64,000 nt of DNA from Acidiluteibacter ferrifornacis (lineage in GTDB: Bacteria > Bacteroidota > Bacteroidia > Flavobacteriales_E > Vicingaceae). The stretch spans positions 1 to 64,000 of the forward strand of contig NZ_WWNE01000004.1 in NCBI RefSeq assembly GCF_009909615.1, written 5' to 3'. Made by a program: the position numbers and the translations under genes. Shown piece by piece: positions 45,409 to 53,768 of this stretch. The notes under the pieces are model-generated. The model was not told where the DNA came from and did not search any database. It saw nothing but the letters and a program-made list of their open reading frames with translations. Each line of letters opens with the position of its first letter. Position 1 is the stretch's first letter.

Positions 45409-45864
45409 GTGAATACGTTAAGTTATAAAACAGTTTCTGCAAACAGTGCAACAGTAAACAAAGAATGGTTACTTGTTGACGCTGAGAATGAAACATTGGG
45501 AAGGTTAGCATCAAAGGTTGCTAAATTAATAAGAGGAAAACACAAAGTTAATTTTACTCCGCATGTTGATTGTGGTGATAACGTAATTGTTATCAACGCT
45601 GAGAAAATCAAGTTGACTGGAAATAAAATGGACGAAAAAGTGTATATCACTTATAGTTTACACCCAGGTGGACAAAAAGTAAGATCTGTAAGAGAAATGT
45701 TGGATAAAAAGCCAGTAGCAGTTGTTGAAAACGCTGTTAGAGGTATGCTTCCAAAAAACAGATTGGGTAAGTCATTGTTTGGTAACTTAACTGTTGTTGC
45801 AGGTACTGAGCATAATCACGAAGCTCAAAAGCCAAGAGAAATTAAATTGAACACAATTAAATAA
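45409..45864 (+). CDS. rplM: 50S ribosomal protein L13
   Basis: 151 residues from a GTG start. Contains the L13 signatures [28 protein letters not shown] and [12 protein letters not shown]13 is an early-assembling large-subunit protein. The short N-terminal extension before WLLVD is usual in Bacteroidota. rpsI starts 4 bp after the stop, forming the standard rplM-rpsI pair. Confidence 0.98.
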   Translation: MNTLSYKTVSANSATVNKEWLLVDAENETLGRLASKVAKLIRGKHKVNFTPHVDCGDNVIVINAEKIKLTGNKMDEKVYITYSLHPGGQKVRSVREMLDKKPVAVVENAVRGMLPKNRLGKSLFGNLTVVAGTEHNHEAQKPREIKLNTIK

Positions 45865-45868
45865 TCCT

Positions 45869-46255
45869 ATGGAAGTAGTAAATACACTAGGTAGAAGAAA
45901 AAAATCAATCGCTAGAGTTTACCTTTCAGCAGGTAAAGGTGAGATTACTGTAAACGGAAAAGATATGAAAACCTATTTTCCAACTATCGGTTTACAGTAC
46001 CGTTTGTCACAAGCTTTTGCTTTGACCGAAACAACTGGTCAATATGATGTAAAAGTGAATGTGCAAGGTGGTGGTATCACTGGTCAAGCTGAAGCTATTC
46101 GTTTGGGTATCTCAAGAGCATTGGTTGAAATCAACGCCGAAAACAAGCCTGCATTGAAAGCAGAAGGTTTGATGACAAGAGACCCAAGAATGGTAGAAAG
46201 AAAGAAGCCAGGTCAGAAAAAAGCAAGAAAGAAATTCCAATTCTCGAAACGTTAA
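45869..46255 (+). CDS. rpsI: 30S ribosomal protein S9
   Basis: 128 residues. Signature [12 protein letters not shown] near the start, [19 protein letters not shown] in the middle, and the C-terminal [12 protein letters not shown] tail that reaches the ribosomal P site. Standard length. Co-transcribed with rplM. Confidence 0.98.
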   Translation: MEVVNTLGRRKKSIARVYLSAGKGEITVNGKDMKTYFPTIGLQYRLSQAFALTETTGQYDVKVNVQGGGITGQAEAIRLGISRALVEINAENKPALKAEGLMTRDPRMVERKKPGQKKARKKFQFSKR

Positions 46256-46293
46256 TATTCCGTTTCTTGTTGGAGTTTTCAACATATTCAATT

Positions 46294-46360
46294 CACCTTT
46301 AAAGAGGTGTTTAGTATCTAAATTGCAGAGACTGTTCCCTTTGGGCGCTACTCTGCAATT
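46294..46360 (+). promoter_or_regulatory. Structured leader upstream of rpsB, candidate S2 autoregulatory RNA
   Basis: In the 142-bp gap before rpsB, AATTGCAGAG (46321-46330) pairs perfectly with CTCTGCAATT (46351-46360) across a 20-nt loop containing CCCTTTGGG. A smaller stem CACCT/AGGTG precedes it. No T-tract follows, so it is not a simple terminator. Regulation by S2 is inference. Confidence 0.5.
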
Positions 46361-46397
46361 GCTTTAAATGAATGTAAACACTATAAAAATTTAACAA

Positions 46398-47159
46398 ATG
46401 TCTAAGACAGATTACAAAGAATTATTAGAGGCAGGTGCACATTTTGGTCACCTTAAAAGAAAGTGGCACCCAAAAATGGCTCCGTACATTTTTATGGAGA
46501 AGAATGGAATCCACATTATCGATTTGAACAAAACAGTAGTAAAATTAGATGAAGCTACTGCTGCTATGAAACAAATCGCGAAGTCAGGAAAGAAAATCCT
46601 TTTCGTTGCAACAAAAAAACAAGCGAAAGATACAGTAGCTGAAGCAGTAAAATCTACTGGAATGCCTTACGTTACTGAAAGATGGCCTGGAGGTATGTTA
46701 ACGAACTTTGCGACAATTCGTAAGGCAGTTCGTAAAATGGCAACTATCGATAACATGATGAAGGATGGTACTTTTGATGTATTATCTAAAAGAGAGCGTC
46801 TTCAAATTAGCCGTCAAAGAGCTAAATTAGAAAGAGATTTAGGTTCTATTTCTGATTTGAATAGATTGCCTTCTGCTTTGTTTATCGTTGATATTAAAAA
46901 AGAACACATCGCTGTAGCTGAAGCTAGAAAATTAAATATTCCAACTTTCGCTATCGTAGATACCAACTCTAACCCAGGATTAGTGGATTTCCCAATTCCT
47001 GCAAACGACGACGCTTCTAAGTCAATTGGAAAAATTATGGAGTATGTAACTAAAGCTGTAAATGAAGGTTTAGCTGAGCGTACTGCAGACAAAGAAAAAA
47101 CAAAACCTAAGAAAGAGAAAGAGGCTGACAAGAAAGAAGCATCTTCTGAAGAAGCATAA
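46398..47159 (+). CDS. rpsB: 30S ribosomal protein S2
   Basis: 253 residues. S2 signatures GAHFGHLKRKWHPKMAPYIF (13-32) and ERWPGGMLTNFATI are present, plus a Lys/Glu-rich C-terminal tail (about 225-253) common in this phylum. S2 joins the small subunit late and helps recruit S1. Followed by tsf at 36 bp, the near-universal rpsB-tsf pair. Confidence 0.98.
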   Translation: MSKTDYKELLEAGAHFGHLKRKWHPKMAPYIFMEKNGIHIIDLNKTVVKLDEATAAMKQIAKSGKKILFVATKKQAKDTVAEAVKSTGMPYVTERWPGGMLTNFATIRKAVRKMATIDNMMKDGTFDVLSKRERLQISRQRAKLERDLGSISDLNRLPSALFIVDIKKEHIAVAEARKLNIPTFAIVDTNSNPGLVDFPIPANDDASKSIGKIMEYVTKAVNEGLAERTADKEKTKPKKEKEADKKEASSEEA

Positions 47160-47194
47160 TTTATAACAATAGTAACTTAAAATAAAGCGTAACC

Positions 47195-48031
47195 ATGGCT
47201 ACAATAACTGCTGCTGAGGTAAATAAATTAAGAAAGCAAACCGGAGCTGGAATGATGGACTGTAAAAAGGCATTAGTTGAAGCAAACGGAGATTTCGAGC
47301 AAGCAATTGACTTGTTGAGAAAGAAAGGTCAAAAAATTGCTGCAAACAGAGGTGATAGAGATGCTAAAGAAGGTTTAGTATTAGCTAAAACTACTGCTGA
47401 CAACAAAAAAGGTGTAATGGTTGTAGTTAACTGTGAAACTGATTTCGTTGCTAAAAATGATGATTTTGCAGCATTTGCAAACAACATTTTGGATGCAGTA
47501 ATTGAAAATGGAGTTTCTACTGTAGATGCTGCTAAAGCATTGACTTATCCTGGAACTTCTTTAACTATCGCTGATAGAATTATTGAAGAAGTAGGTAAAA
47601 TTGGTGAGAAAATCGATCTTTCAGCTGTAGAAATTATCGAAAGTGAATTAGTTGTTGCTTACAATCACCCAGGAAATAGTTTAGCTTCTATGGTTGCTGT
47701 ATCTAAGGCTGGCGATGCTGAGGCAGAGGCTGCTAAGAATGTAGCAATGCAAGTTGCTGCTATGAATCCTATCGCATTAAATGACGAAGGAGTTGATGCA
47801 GAAACTATCGAAAGAGAATTAGAAATTGGTAGAGATCAGGCACGTCAAGAAGGGAAACCTGAAGAAATGATTGATAAAATTGCTCAAGGTAAATTGGGTA
47901 AATTCTACAAAGAGAATACATTGGTTAAACAACAATACATTAAAGATAACAGCCTAACTGTTGAAGCTTACTTAAAGAGTGTAAACAAAGAGTTAGTAGC
48001 TACAGGATTTAAGCGTATTTCATTGAGCTAA
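47195..48031 (+). CDS. tsf: Elongation factor Ts
   Basis: 278 residues. UBA-like N-terminus [19 protein letters not shown] and the [10 protein letters not shown] core that contacts EF-Tu. Nucleotide exchange factor for EF-Tu. Expected length. A strong terminator lies just downstream. Confidence 0.98.
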   Translation: MATITAAEVNKLRKQTGAGMMDCKKALVEANGDFEQAIDLLRKKGQKIAANRGDRDAKEGLVLAKTTADNKKGVMVVVNCETDFVAKNDDFAAFANNILDAVIENGVSTVDAAKALTYPGTSLTIADRIIEEVGKIGEKIDLSAVEIIESELVVAYNHPGNSLASMVAVSKAGDAEAEAAKNVAMQVAAMNPIALNDEGVDAETIERELEIGRDQARQEGKPEEMIDKIAQGKLGKFYKENTLVKQQYIKDNSLTVEAYLKSVNKELVATGFKRISLS

Positions 48032-48046
48032 TCAATACATCATTTT

Positions 48047-48078
48047 AAAAGAGAGAAATTTATTTCTCTCTTTTTTTT
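48047..48078 (+). terminator. Rho-independent terminator after tsf
   Basis: Stem AAAGAGAGAAAT/ATTTCTCTCTTT with a 2-nt nominal loop, running into a T-tract to 48078. It separates rpsB-tsf from pyrH-frr. A weak -7 box TAAGTTTG (48107-48114) follows. Confidence 0.9.
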
Positions 48079-48125
48079 GCCCAAAAATTAGCTTTTTACT
48101 TTTTATTAAGTTTGTAAAAATTTTG

Positions 48126-48839
48126 ATGATGATTTATAAAAGAATTCTTCTAAAATTAAGTGGTGAATCTCTTATGGGAGATAAGCAATTTGGTATCGAT
48201 CACAATAGATTGGCTCAATATGCAAAAGAAATTAAGGAAATAGTAGAGTCGGGAGTAGAAGTAGCCATAGTGATTGGCGGTGGAAATATTTTTAGAGGAA
48301 TCCAAGCAGCAGAAGGTGGTATGGACCGAGTGCAAGGAGATTACATGGGAATGTTAGCCACAGTAATTAATAGTATGGCTTTGCAATCTGCACTAGAAGA
48401 AGCCGATGTGTATACACGACTGTTGACAGCTATAAAAATGGAACAAATTGCTGAACCTTTTATTAGAAGACGAGCGGTTCGACATTTAGAAAAAGGAAGA
48501 GTTGTCATATTTGGCGCTGGTACAGGTAACCCTTATTTTACCACTGATACAGCAGCTAGTTTGCGTGCTATAGAGATAGAAGCAGACGTGATTCTGAAAG
48601 GAACAAGAGTAGATGGGATTTATGATTCTGATCCTGAAAAAAATCCCGATGCGATTAAATATGATAAAGTTTCTTTCAGTGAAGTGTACGAGAAAGGGTT
48701 GAATATTATGGATATGACAGCATTTACTTTGTGTAATGAAAACAAGCTACCCATAATCGTGTTCGATATGGATACTCCAGGAAATTTAAAGAAGGTATTA
48801 GCAGGTCAAGAAAAAGTAGGTACTTTAGTAGAGTTTTAG
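48126..48839 (+). CDS. pyrH: Uridylate kinase
   Basis: About 237 residues; two adjacent ATGs (48126, 48129) are possible, and a TTG at 48123 is less likely. Amino-acid-kinase fold with [12 protein letters not shown], the nucleotide/UMP loop [10 protein letters not shown] and [16 protein letters not shown]. Phosphorylates UMP to UDP, the first step from UMP to pyrimidine nucleotides. frr starts 12 bp downstream, the usual bacterial pairing. Confidence 0.97.
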   Translation: MMIYKRILLKLSGESLMGDKQFGIDHNRLAQYAKEIKEIVESGVEVAIVIGGGNIFRGIQAAEGGMDRVQGDYMGMLATVINSMALQSALEEADVYTRLLTAIKMEQIAEPFIRRRAVRHLEKGRVVIFGAGTGNPYFTTDTAASLRAIEIEADVILKGTRVDGIYDSDPEKNPDAIKYDKVSFSEVYEKGLNIMDMTAFTLCNENKLPIIVFDMDTPGNLKKVLAGQEKVGTLVEF

Positions 48840-48851
48840 AATCAATTAATC

Positions 48852-49415
48852 ATGGAAGAAGAAATTGAATTAATATTAGATAATGCGAAAGAGTTAATGC
48901 AAAAATCATTAGCTCACTTGGAAGTGTCATTGTTGAAAATTAGAGCAGGGAAAGCAACACCTTCAATGTTAGACAGCGTGATGGTGGAATACTATGGAGC
49001 GATGACTCCATTGGCACAAGTGGCTAACGTAAGTACGTTGGATGCTCGTACAATCAATGTACAACCATGGGAAAAGGGTATGATTGAGCCTATAGAACGC
49101 GCAATCATTAATTCGAACTTAGGTTTGAACCCTCAGAACAATGGAACCAACATTATGATCAATGTGCCAGTATTGACAGAGGAAAGAAGACGTGATTTAG
49201 TAAAGCAAGCGAAAGCTGAGGCAGAAGATGCAAAAGTGGGAGTGAGAAATGCTAGACGTGAAGCCAATGACGAGTTTAAAAGATTGGAAAAGGAAGGACT
49301 AGCAGAGGATGCAGTAAAAGGGTTGATCGATGAAGTACAGCAATTAACAGATGCTACTAGTAAACGAATTGATGAATTTTTAGTTGCGAAAGAGAAAGAC
49401 ATTATGACGGTGTAA
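48852..49415 (+). CDS. frr: Ribosome recycling factor
   Basis: 187 residues, the usual length. Signatures LLKIRAGKATPSMLDSVMVE, WEKGMIEPIERAI and RRDLVKQAKAEAEDAKVGVR. Splits post-termination ribosomes with EF-G. Last gene of the pyrH-frr unit; terminator follows. Confidence 0.98.
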   Translation: MEEEIELILDNAKELMQKSLAHLEVSLLKIRAGKATPSMLDSVMVEYYGAMTPLAQVANVSTLDARTINVQPWEKGMIEPIERAIINSNLGLNPQNNGTNIMINVPVLTEERRRDLVKQAKAEAEDAKVGVRNARREANDEFKRLEKEGLAEDAVKGLIDEVQQLTDATSKRIDEFLVAKEKDIMTV

Positions 49416-49435
49416 CGTTTATAAACTAGTAATTT

Positions 49436-49464
49436 AAGCTTCAATTTTTAATTGAAGCTTTTTT
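49436..49464 (+). terminator. Rho-independent terminator after frr
   Basis: Perfect 10-bp stem AAGCTTCAAT/ATTGAAGCTT with a 5-nt loop (49436-49460), then TTTT. It overlaps the region before the next gene's ATG and so argues against any earlier start there. Confidence 0.85.
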
Positions 49465-49475
49465 GTTTCCCATTC

Positions 49476-50030
49476 ATGAAATCTCCCTACATTCTTCTCT
49501 TTCTTCCTCCGAAAGAAATAACCACCCGTATTCACGAAATACAATCGGCTATCAATGAAGTTTACCCAACGGTAAAAATTGGTTCATTGCCACCACACAT
49601 TACGATTCTACCGAGCTTCAAAACCGATGAAAGAGGAATTCAGACGTTTATTAAGGAACTAGAAAGTTATTTAAGTCAGCTGAGGTCAGCCACCATCGAA
49701 ATCGAGACCACTGGTTTCATTGCATTGCCCAATACTAACCTGAGTATTGATATCGTAAAGAACGAAGCATTGGAGGAATTAAGAAGAGGATTGAAATTAT
49801 GGTTGATTGGTTTAAAAATAACGCCTCAGAAGCGAGAAAAGTACTTTTACGCGCCTCACATTACCATTCGCAATAAATTTACAAGAAAGTCGCATTTTAA
49901 AGCGTTGACTAACCTATATTCAAAAGAGGAATTTCAAGCAACAATGCTGTTGGATGAATTGGTTTTGTTTGAGAAAAAAGAAAGCGGTTGGGAAGAGCGA
50001 GCCAAGTTTCCAATCAAGAATGTTGGATGA
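49476..50030 (+). CDS. 2'-5' RNA ligase / 2H phosphoesterase family protein
   Basis: 184 residues from ATG 49476. Two HxT motifs, PPHITILP and APHITIRN, mark a 2H phosphoesterase with two symmetric catalytic lobes, as in LigT/ThpR. Members act on 2'-5' phosphodiester links or cyclic phosphates in RNA; the physiological substrate is not known. It lies after the frr terminator with its own short upstream region. Confidence 0.9.
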   Translation: MKSPYILLFLPPKEITTRIHEIQSAINEVYPTVKIGSLPPHITILPSFKTDERGIQTFIKELESYLSQLRSATIEIETTGFIALPNTNLSIDIVKNEALEELRRGLKLWLIGLKITPQKREKYFYAPHITIRNKFTRKSHFKALTNLYSKEEFQATMLLDELVLFEKKESGWEERAKFPIKNVG

Positions 50031-50038
50031 AACTCTTA

Positions 50039-50077
50039 ACCACAAAGTACACAAAGTTTTTCGCAAAGAACACAAAG
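50039..50077. repeat. ACCACAAAG/ACACAAAG-type intergenic repeat
   Basis: ACCACAAAGTACACAAAG then TTTTTCGCAAAGAACACAAAG: short repeats of CACAAAG right after the 2H phosphoesterase stop. I recognise this as a widespread dispersed intergenic motif in bacteria; function unknown. Confidence 0.5.
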
Positions 50078-50135
50078 AAAATGCAACTTAGATCCAAATT
50101 TCTGTTGAATAAGATTGTTATCAACAACTAGTCTA

Positions 50136-50170
50136 ACTTCTAACAGAGCAGCGGTCTAGTCTCGTCTTTA
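50136..50170. repeat. Dispersed repeat-like motif, copy 2
   Basis: Second copy of the TTCTAACA-n4-AGCGGTCTA motif described at 44681-44718. It abuts the 3' end of the radical SAM gene. Confidence 0.4.
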
Positions 50171-51190
50171 AGCCCACACTTTTGTACCTTCAGAACAATT
50201 CTTACAGATATCAATGTTCTTTCTGCCATTCAACAATTGCCCTCTAAATTTTTGGTAGGCTTCTCCTTGCCAGATTTCCTGAAAACTCAAGTCTTTCAAT
50301 TCGCCTAAACGATGGGTAGCATCTTTATCAAAACAACATGGAACTACTTTTCCATCCCAAGTAATCACACAAGAACTCCACATTTTCCAACATTGGTCTT
50401 CCAAGCTGTTTTTGATGCTGTATTTTCCATTTGCTTCCTTTTGGTAACGAGAATATTGCTGTTGTTCCGGTATTAACTCATTTCCGTTTTCGTATTCGTA
50501 GACTTGCGCTGTCTTTAATTTTACTGAATCAACACCTAATTCCTTTCCGAGTTTTTTTACATCGGCTATTTGGTGCTCATTGGGCTTAACGACCAAAAAC
50601 TGAAACATTACATTTGGAGTAGAAGACTTTAGCTTCTTCTTCCATTTGATGATGTTTTTAGTTCCTTCGATTACTTTACTTAAATCGCCATTCTTCCGGT
50701 AACTCTCATATACCTCTTGTGTGGTACCATCAATGGAAATAATAATACGGTCTAAACCAGATTCTACTGTTTTTCGTGCATTTTCATCATTCAAAAAGTG
50801 CGCATTAGTAGATGTCGCGGTGTATATTTTTCGGTCTGAGGCATATTTTACCATTTCCAAAAAAGAAGGGTTGATGTAAGGCTCTCCTTGAAAATAAAAA
50901 GTAAGGTAAAGCAAGTCTTTTTCTAGTTGATCGATGATGCTTTCGTAAAACCGAGGTTTCAAATTTCCTGTTGGACGAGTAAAGAATTTCAATCCGCTTG
51001 GGCATTCTGGGCAACCTAAGTTACATGCTGTCGTCGGTTCCATGGAAATGCTAATTGGTAATCCCTTTTGTATGGGTTTACTTTGCCATTTGCTCCAGAA
51101 AAAACTGCCCCAAACCTTGGTGATGTTCACCAGTTTTCTAGCACTCAGTTTAGAAATAAGGTTAAAGGCGTCTTTTGTATCAATTAACAT
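50168..51190 (-). CDS. Radical SAM/SPASM domain protein
   Basis: 340 residues. Radical SAM cluster motif C56-X3-C60-X2-C63 in CNLGCPECPS. Conserved beta-strand segments (YFQGEPYINP, TATSTNAHFL) follow. The C-terminal SPASM region (about 262-335) has CWKMWSSC, VPCCFDKD and ICKNC for auxiliary Fe-S clusters. Such proteins modify peptides or other substrates by radical chemistry. No precursor peptide is visible next to it, so the substrate is unknown. Divergent from the DUF5686 gene, 41 bp apart. Confidence 0.9.
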   Translation of the reverse strand: MLIDTKDAFNLISKLSARKLVNITKVWGSFFWSKWQSKPIQKGLPISISMEPTTACNLGCPECPSGLKFFTRPTGNLKPRFYESIIDQLEKDLLYLTFYFQGEPYINPSFLEMVKYASDRKIYTATSTNAHFLNDENARKTVESGLDRIIISIDGTTQEVYESYRKNGDLSKVIEGTKNIIKWKKKLKSSTPNVMFQFLVVKPNEHQIADVKKLGKELGVDSVKLKTAQVYEYENGNELIPEQQQYSRYQKEANGKYSIKNSLEDQCWKMWSSCVITWDGKVVPCCFDKDATHRLGELKDLSFQEIWQGEAYQKFRGQLLNGRKNIDICKNCSEGTKVWA

Positions 51191-51231
51191 GCAACGAAGT
51201 TACACATTCAAAATATCACTATCTTTCATTT

Positions 51232-53664
51232 ATGATTACTAAAAAACTGACTTTTCTACTATTGAATCTATTCATCAGTATTGTTACTTATGGTCAAACC
51301 ATTCAAATTTCAGGACAAGTTTTAGATGCTCAATCTAAGAGTCCATTGGCATTTGTAACTATTGGAATAGAAGGTACGAATACAGGATTTATAACCGATA
51401 TTGATGGTCGATTTAATTCTTCAATAAGCGAACAGTCCCAATCACTAACGTTCAGCTTTATTGGGTATGAGCGAAAAGTAATTGAGGTAAAAGAGCTTAA
51501 GGCTAATCCCATAATATTGTTAAACCAACGGGCTGTGGAAGTTTCTGAGGTACGTGTTGTTCCTGGAATAAATCCGGCAGATATTATCATGAATCAAGTA
51601 ATTGAAAATCGTAAATTAAATAATCCTGAGGAAGCTACTCAGTTTTCTTATGATTCTTATAATAAGTTGGTTTTTACAGTTAACCCAGACAGTATTTCTA
51701 AAAAAATGGAAATGCAAAAGGACTCTGTCAACAAAGATTCTTCTTTATTATATACTGCAGACTATATTTCGAAACAACATTTGGTGATGATGGAGTCAGT
51801 GAGTCACCGTGATTTCATGTCTCCTACAAAAGACAAAGAAGTGATACTAGCAAGTAGAGTGAGTGGATTAAAGTCTCCTGAGTTTTCATTGATTGGAACT
51901 CAGTTGCAGTCTTTTTCATTTTACAAGGATTATGTAGAACTGATGGATTATAGATTGTTGAGTCCTATTTCAAAAGGTGCAACTAGTCAGTATTTATTCA
52001 TTTTAGAAGATAGCATTATTGAAAATGGAGAACTATTTTACACCATTAGTTTTCAACCGAAAAAGGGAAAGAATTTTGAAGGTTTGAAAGGTCAGTTATT
52101 TATTCACAAAAAGGACTTCGCCATAAAAAGTGTCTCTGCAAGCCCCGCAGCTGAAGGAGGAGGAATTGAGATGAAGATTCAGCAATTGTATGAAAAAGTC
52201 GATGGTCAGTGGTTCCCTGTTCAGCTAAATAGTAATTTGACATTTAATACCATAATTATCGATCAATTCCCGTTGTATGGTATTGGTCGATCCTATTTGC
52301 AGAACATCCAACTGACTTCTTTAAGGCCCAAAAATGAGTTTGACAATGTTGTGTTGGAAATGGATCGAAAGATTAAAAGCAATACGGATAGTTTATTGAA
52401 TGCTTTTCGATTAGATACTTTAGATGCGAAGGAGGCGAAAACCTATCATATGATGGATTCGATAGGGGAAGCTGAAAAATTTGATGAGAAACTACGACTA
52501 CTAAAAATAATTACTACTGGTAATATTCCGCTAGGCCCGATAAATGTCGATTTAAATAAACTAGGAGGCTATAATAATTATGAAGGGTTCAGATTAGGAT
52601 TGGGCGTTCATACGAATGATAAAATTTCTAAATCCCTTTCACTAGGTGGGTATTTTGCATACGGATTCAAAGATAAAAACTGGAAATATGGAGGAGACTT
52701 AAGCTATAAACCATTTCAAGATAGAGCCATTCATTTTAAATTGAGTTATTCAAATGATGTGCAAGAGAGAGGAGGAGTTCAGTATACGTTGTTAAAAAAA
52801 TCCTCACTAACCTCTGAAAACTATAAAGATCTTTTTATCTATCAAATGGATTTGATAGAGCGGGTAAGATTGGAGAGCAGGTTTAGTCTTTTAAAAAGTT
52901 GGCAATTTAATGTGTTTGGTCAACAAAATTGGATCCAGTCAGGTGATGATTATCGATTCTTAAAGCCGATTACCAATGAGGTAGCTTTAAGGTTAAATCC
53001 GTTTCAACAAACCGAATTGGGACTAGAAGCTCGTTTTGCCTATGGTGAAAAATTTGTAGAACTATTTGGAATGAAAATTTCATCTGGGACTAAGTTTCCA
53101 ATCGTTCACTTTAAATACACCAAAGGTCTTGAGCAGAATGAGTCACAATTTGATTTTAATAAGTATGAAGGAAGGATTGAAAAACTATTTGTTATTCGGA
53201 ATGGAGGAGAGTTGAATGTACGAATGCTAGCAGGTTATGTGGATGCAAATGTTCCATTAATGTTCAATTTTACGCCCACAGGTGTCAATAAAGGGTTTGG
53301 AATATCTGTTGCCAATACTTTTGAAACTGCTCGTCCTAATGAGTTTTTTCATGATCGTTTTGCAAGTTTATTTATCCGTCATAACTTCAAACAACTATTA
53401 TACAAAGGAGAAAAGTTTCATCCTGAATTTGTGATACATACTGCAGTAGGATTTGGGCAAATGAAACAAACTACTAGCCACCAAAATATCGAATTTAAGA
53501 CTATGGAAAAGGGATACTTTGAGTCAGGCGTAATTGTAAACGATTTATACAGAATGCAATTTTTAACCTTCGGAGTTGGAACTTTTTATCGTTATGGTTA
53601 TTATTCCACTCCTGATGAGTTGGATAACTTCACGTTTAAATTATCTATGAGCTTTGCACTATAA
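51232..53664 (+). CDS. DUF5686 / carboxypeptidase-regulatory-like outer-membrane protein
   Basis: 810 residues from ATG 51232 (an in-frame start at 51175 would push the signal peptide inward). Signal peptide 1-21 (VTYGQ), carboxypeptidase-regulatory-like domain (about 22-105; ISGQVLDAQSKSPLAFVTI), then a long region with beta-barrel strands ending in FKLSMSFAL, as in DUF5686 proteins. They look like TonB-receptor relatives lacking a recognisable plug. Function unknown, outer membrane expected. A bidirectional terminator lies at its end. Confidence 0.85.
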   Translation: MITKKLTFLLLNLFISIVTYGQTIQISGQVLDAQSKSPLAFVTIGIEGTNTGFITDIDGRFNSSISEQSQSLTFSFIGYERKVIEVKELKANPIILLNQRAVEVSEVRVVPGINPADIIMNQVIENRKLNNPEEATQFSYDSYNKLVFTVNPDSISKKMEMQKDSVNKDSSLLYTADYISKQHLVMMESVSHRDFMSPTKDKEVILASRVSGLKSPEFSLIGTQLQSFSFYKDYVELMDYRLLSPISKGATSQYLFILEDSIIENGELFYTISFQPKKGKNFEGLKGQLFIHKKDFAIKSVSASPAAEGGGIEMKIQQLYEKVDGQWFPVQLNSNLTFNTIIIDQFPLYGIGRSYLQNIQLTSLRPKNEFDNVVLEMDRKIKSNTDSLLNAFRLDTLDAKEAKTYHMMDSIGEAEKFDEKLRLLKIITTGNIPLGPINVDLNKLGGYNNYEGFRLGLGVHTNDKISKSLSLGGYFAYGFKDKNWKYGGDLSYKPFQDRAIHFKLSYSNDVQERGGVQYTLLKKSSLTSENYKDLFIYQMDLIERVRLESRFSLLKSWQFNVFGQQNWIQSGDDYRFLKPITNEVALRLNPFQQTELGLEARFAYGEKFVELFGMKISSGTKFPIVHFKYTKGLEQNESQFDFNKYEGRIEKLFVIRNGGELNVRMLAGYVDANVPLMFNFTPTGVNKGFGISVANTFETARPNEFFHDRFASLFIRHNFKQLLYKGEKFHPEFVIHTAVGFGQMKQTTSHQNIEFKTMEKGYFESGVIVNDLYRMQFLTFGVGTFYRYGYYSTPDELDNFTFKLSMSFAL

Positions 53665-53710
53665 TATTTTGAGCAGTTCAATAGAAGTGTATTCAGTTTA
53701 ATCCATAAAA

Positions 53711-53753
53711 AAAGTCCTCACCAATGTCAATTGACTATGGATGAGGACTCTTT
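53711..53753. terminator. Bidirectional terminator between convergent genes
   Basis: AGTCCTCA-CC and GG-A-TGAGGACT form an 8-bp stem plus CC/GG, with an A-run before and T's after. It serves the DUF5686 gene and the convergent DUF2723 gene. Confidence 0.75.
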
Positions 53754-53768
53754 ATAGATAATTAACTT

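Noticed and set aside
49452..49475. Longer start for the 2H phosphoesterase
   Set aside because: It falls inside the terminator hairpin of frr; ATG 49476 is preferred.
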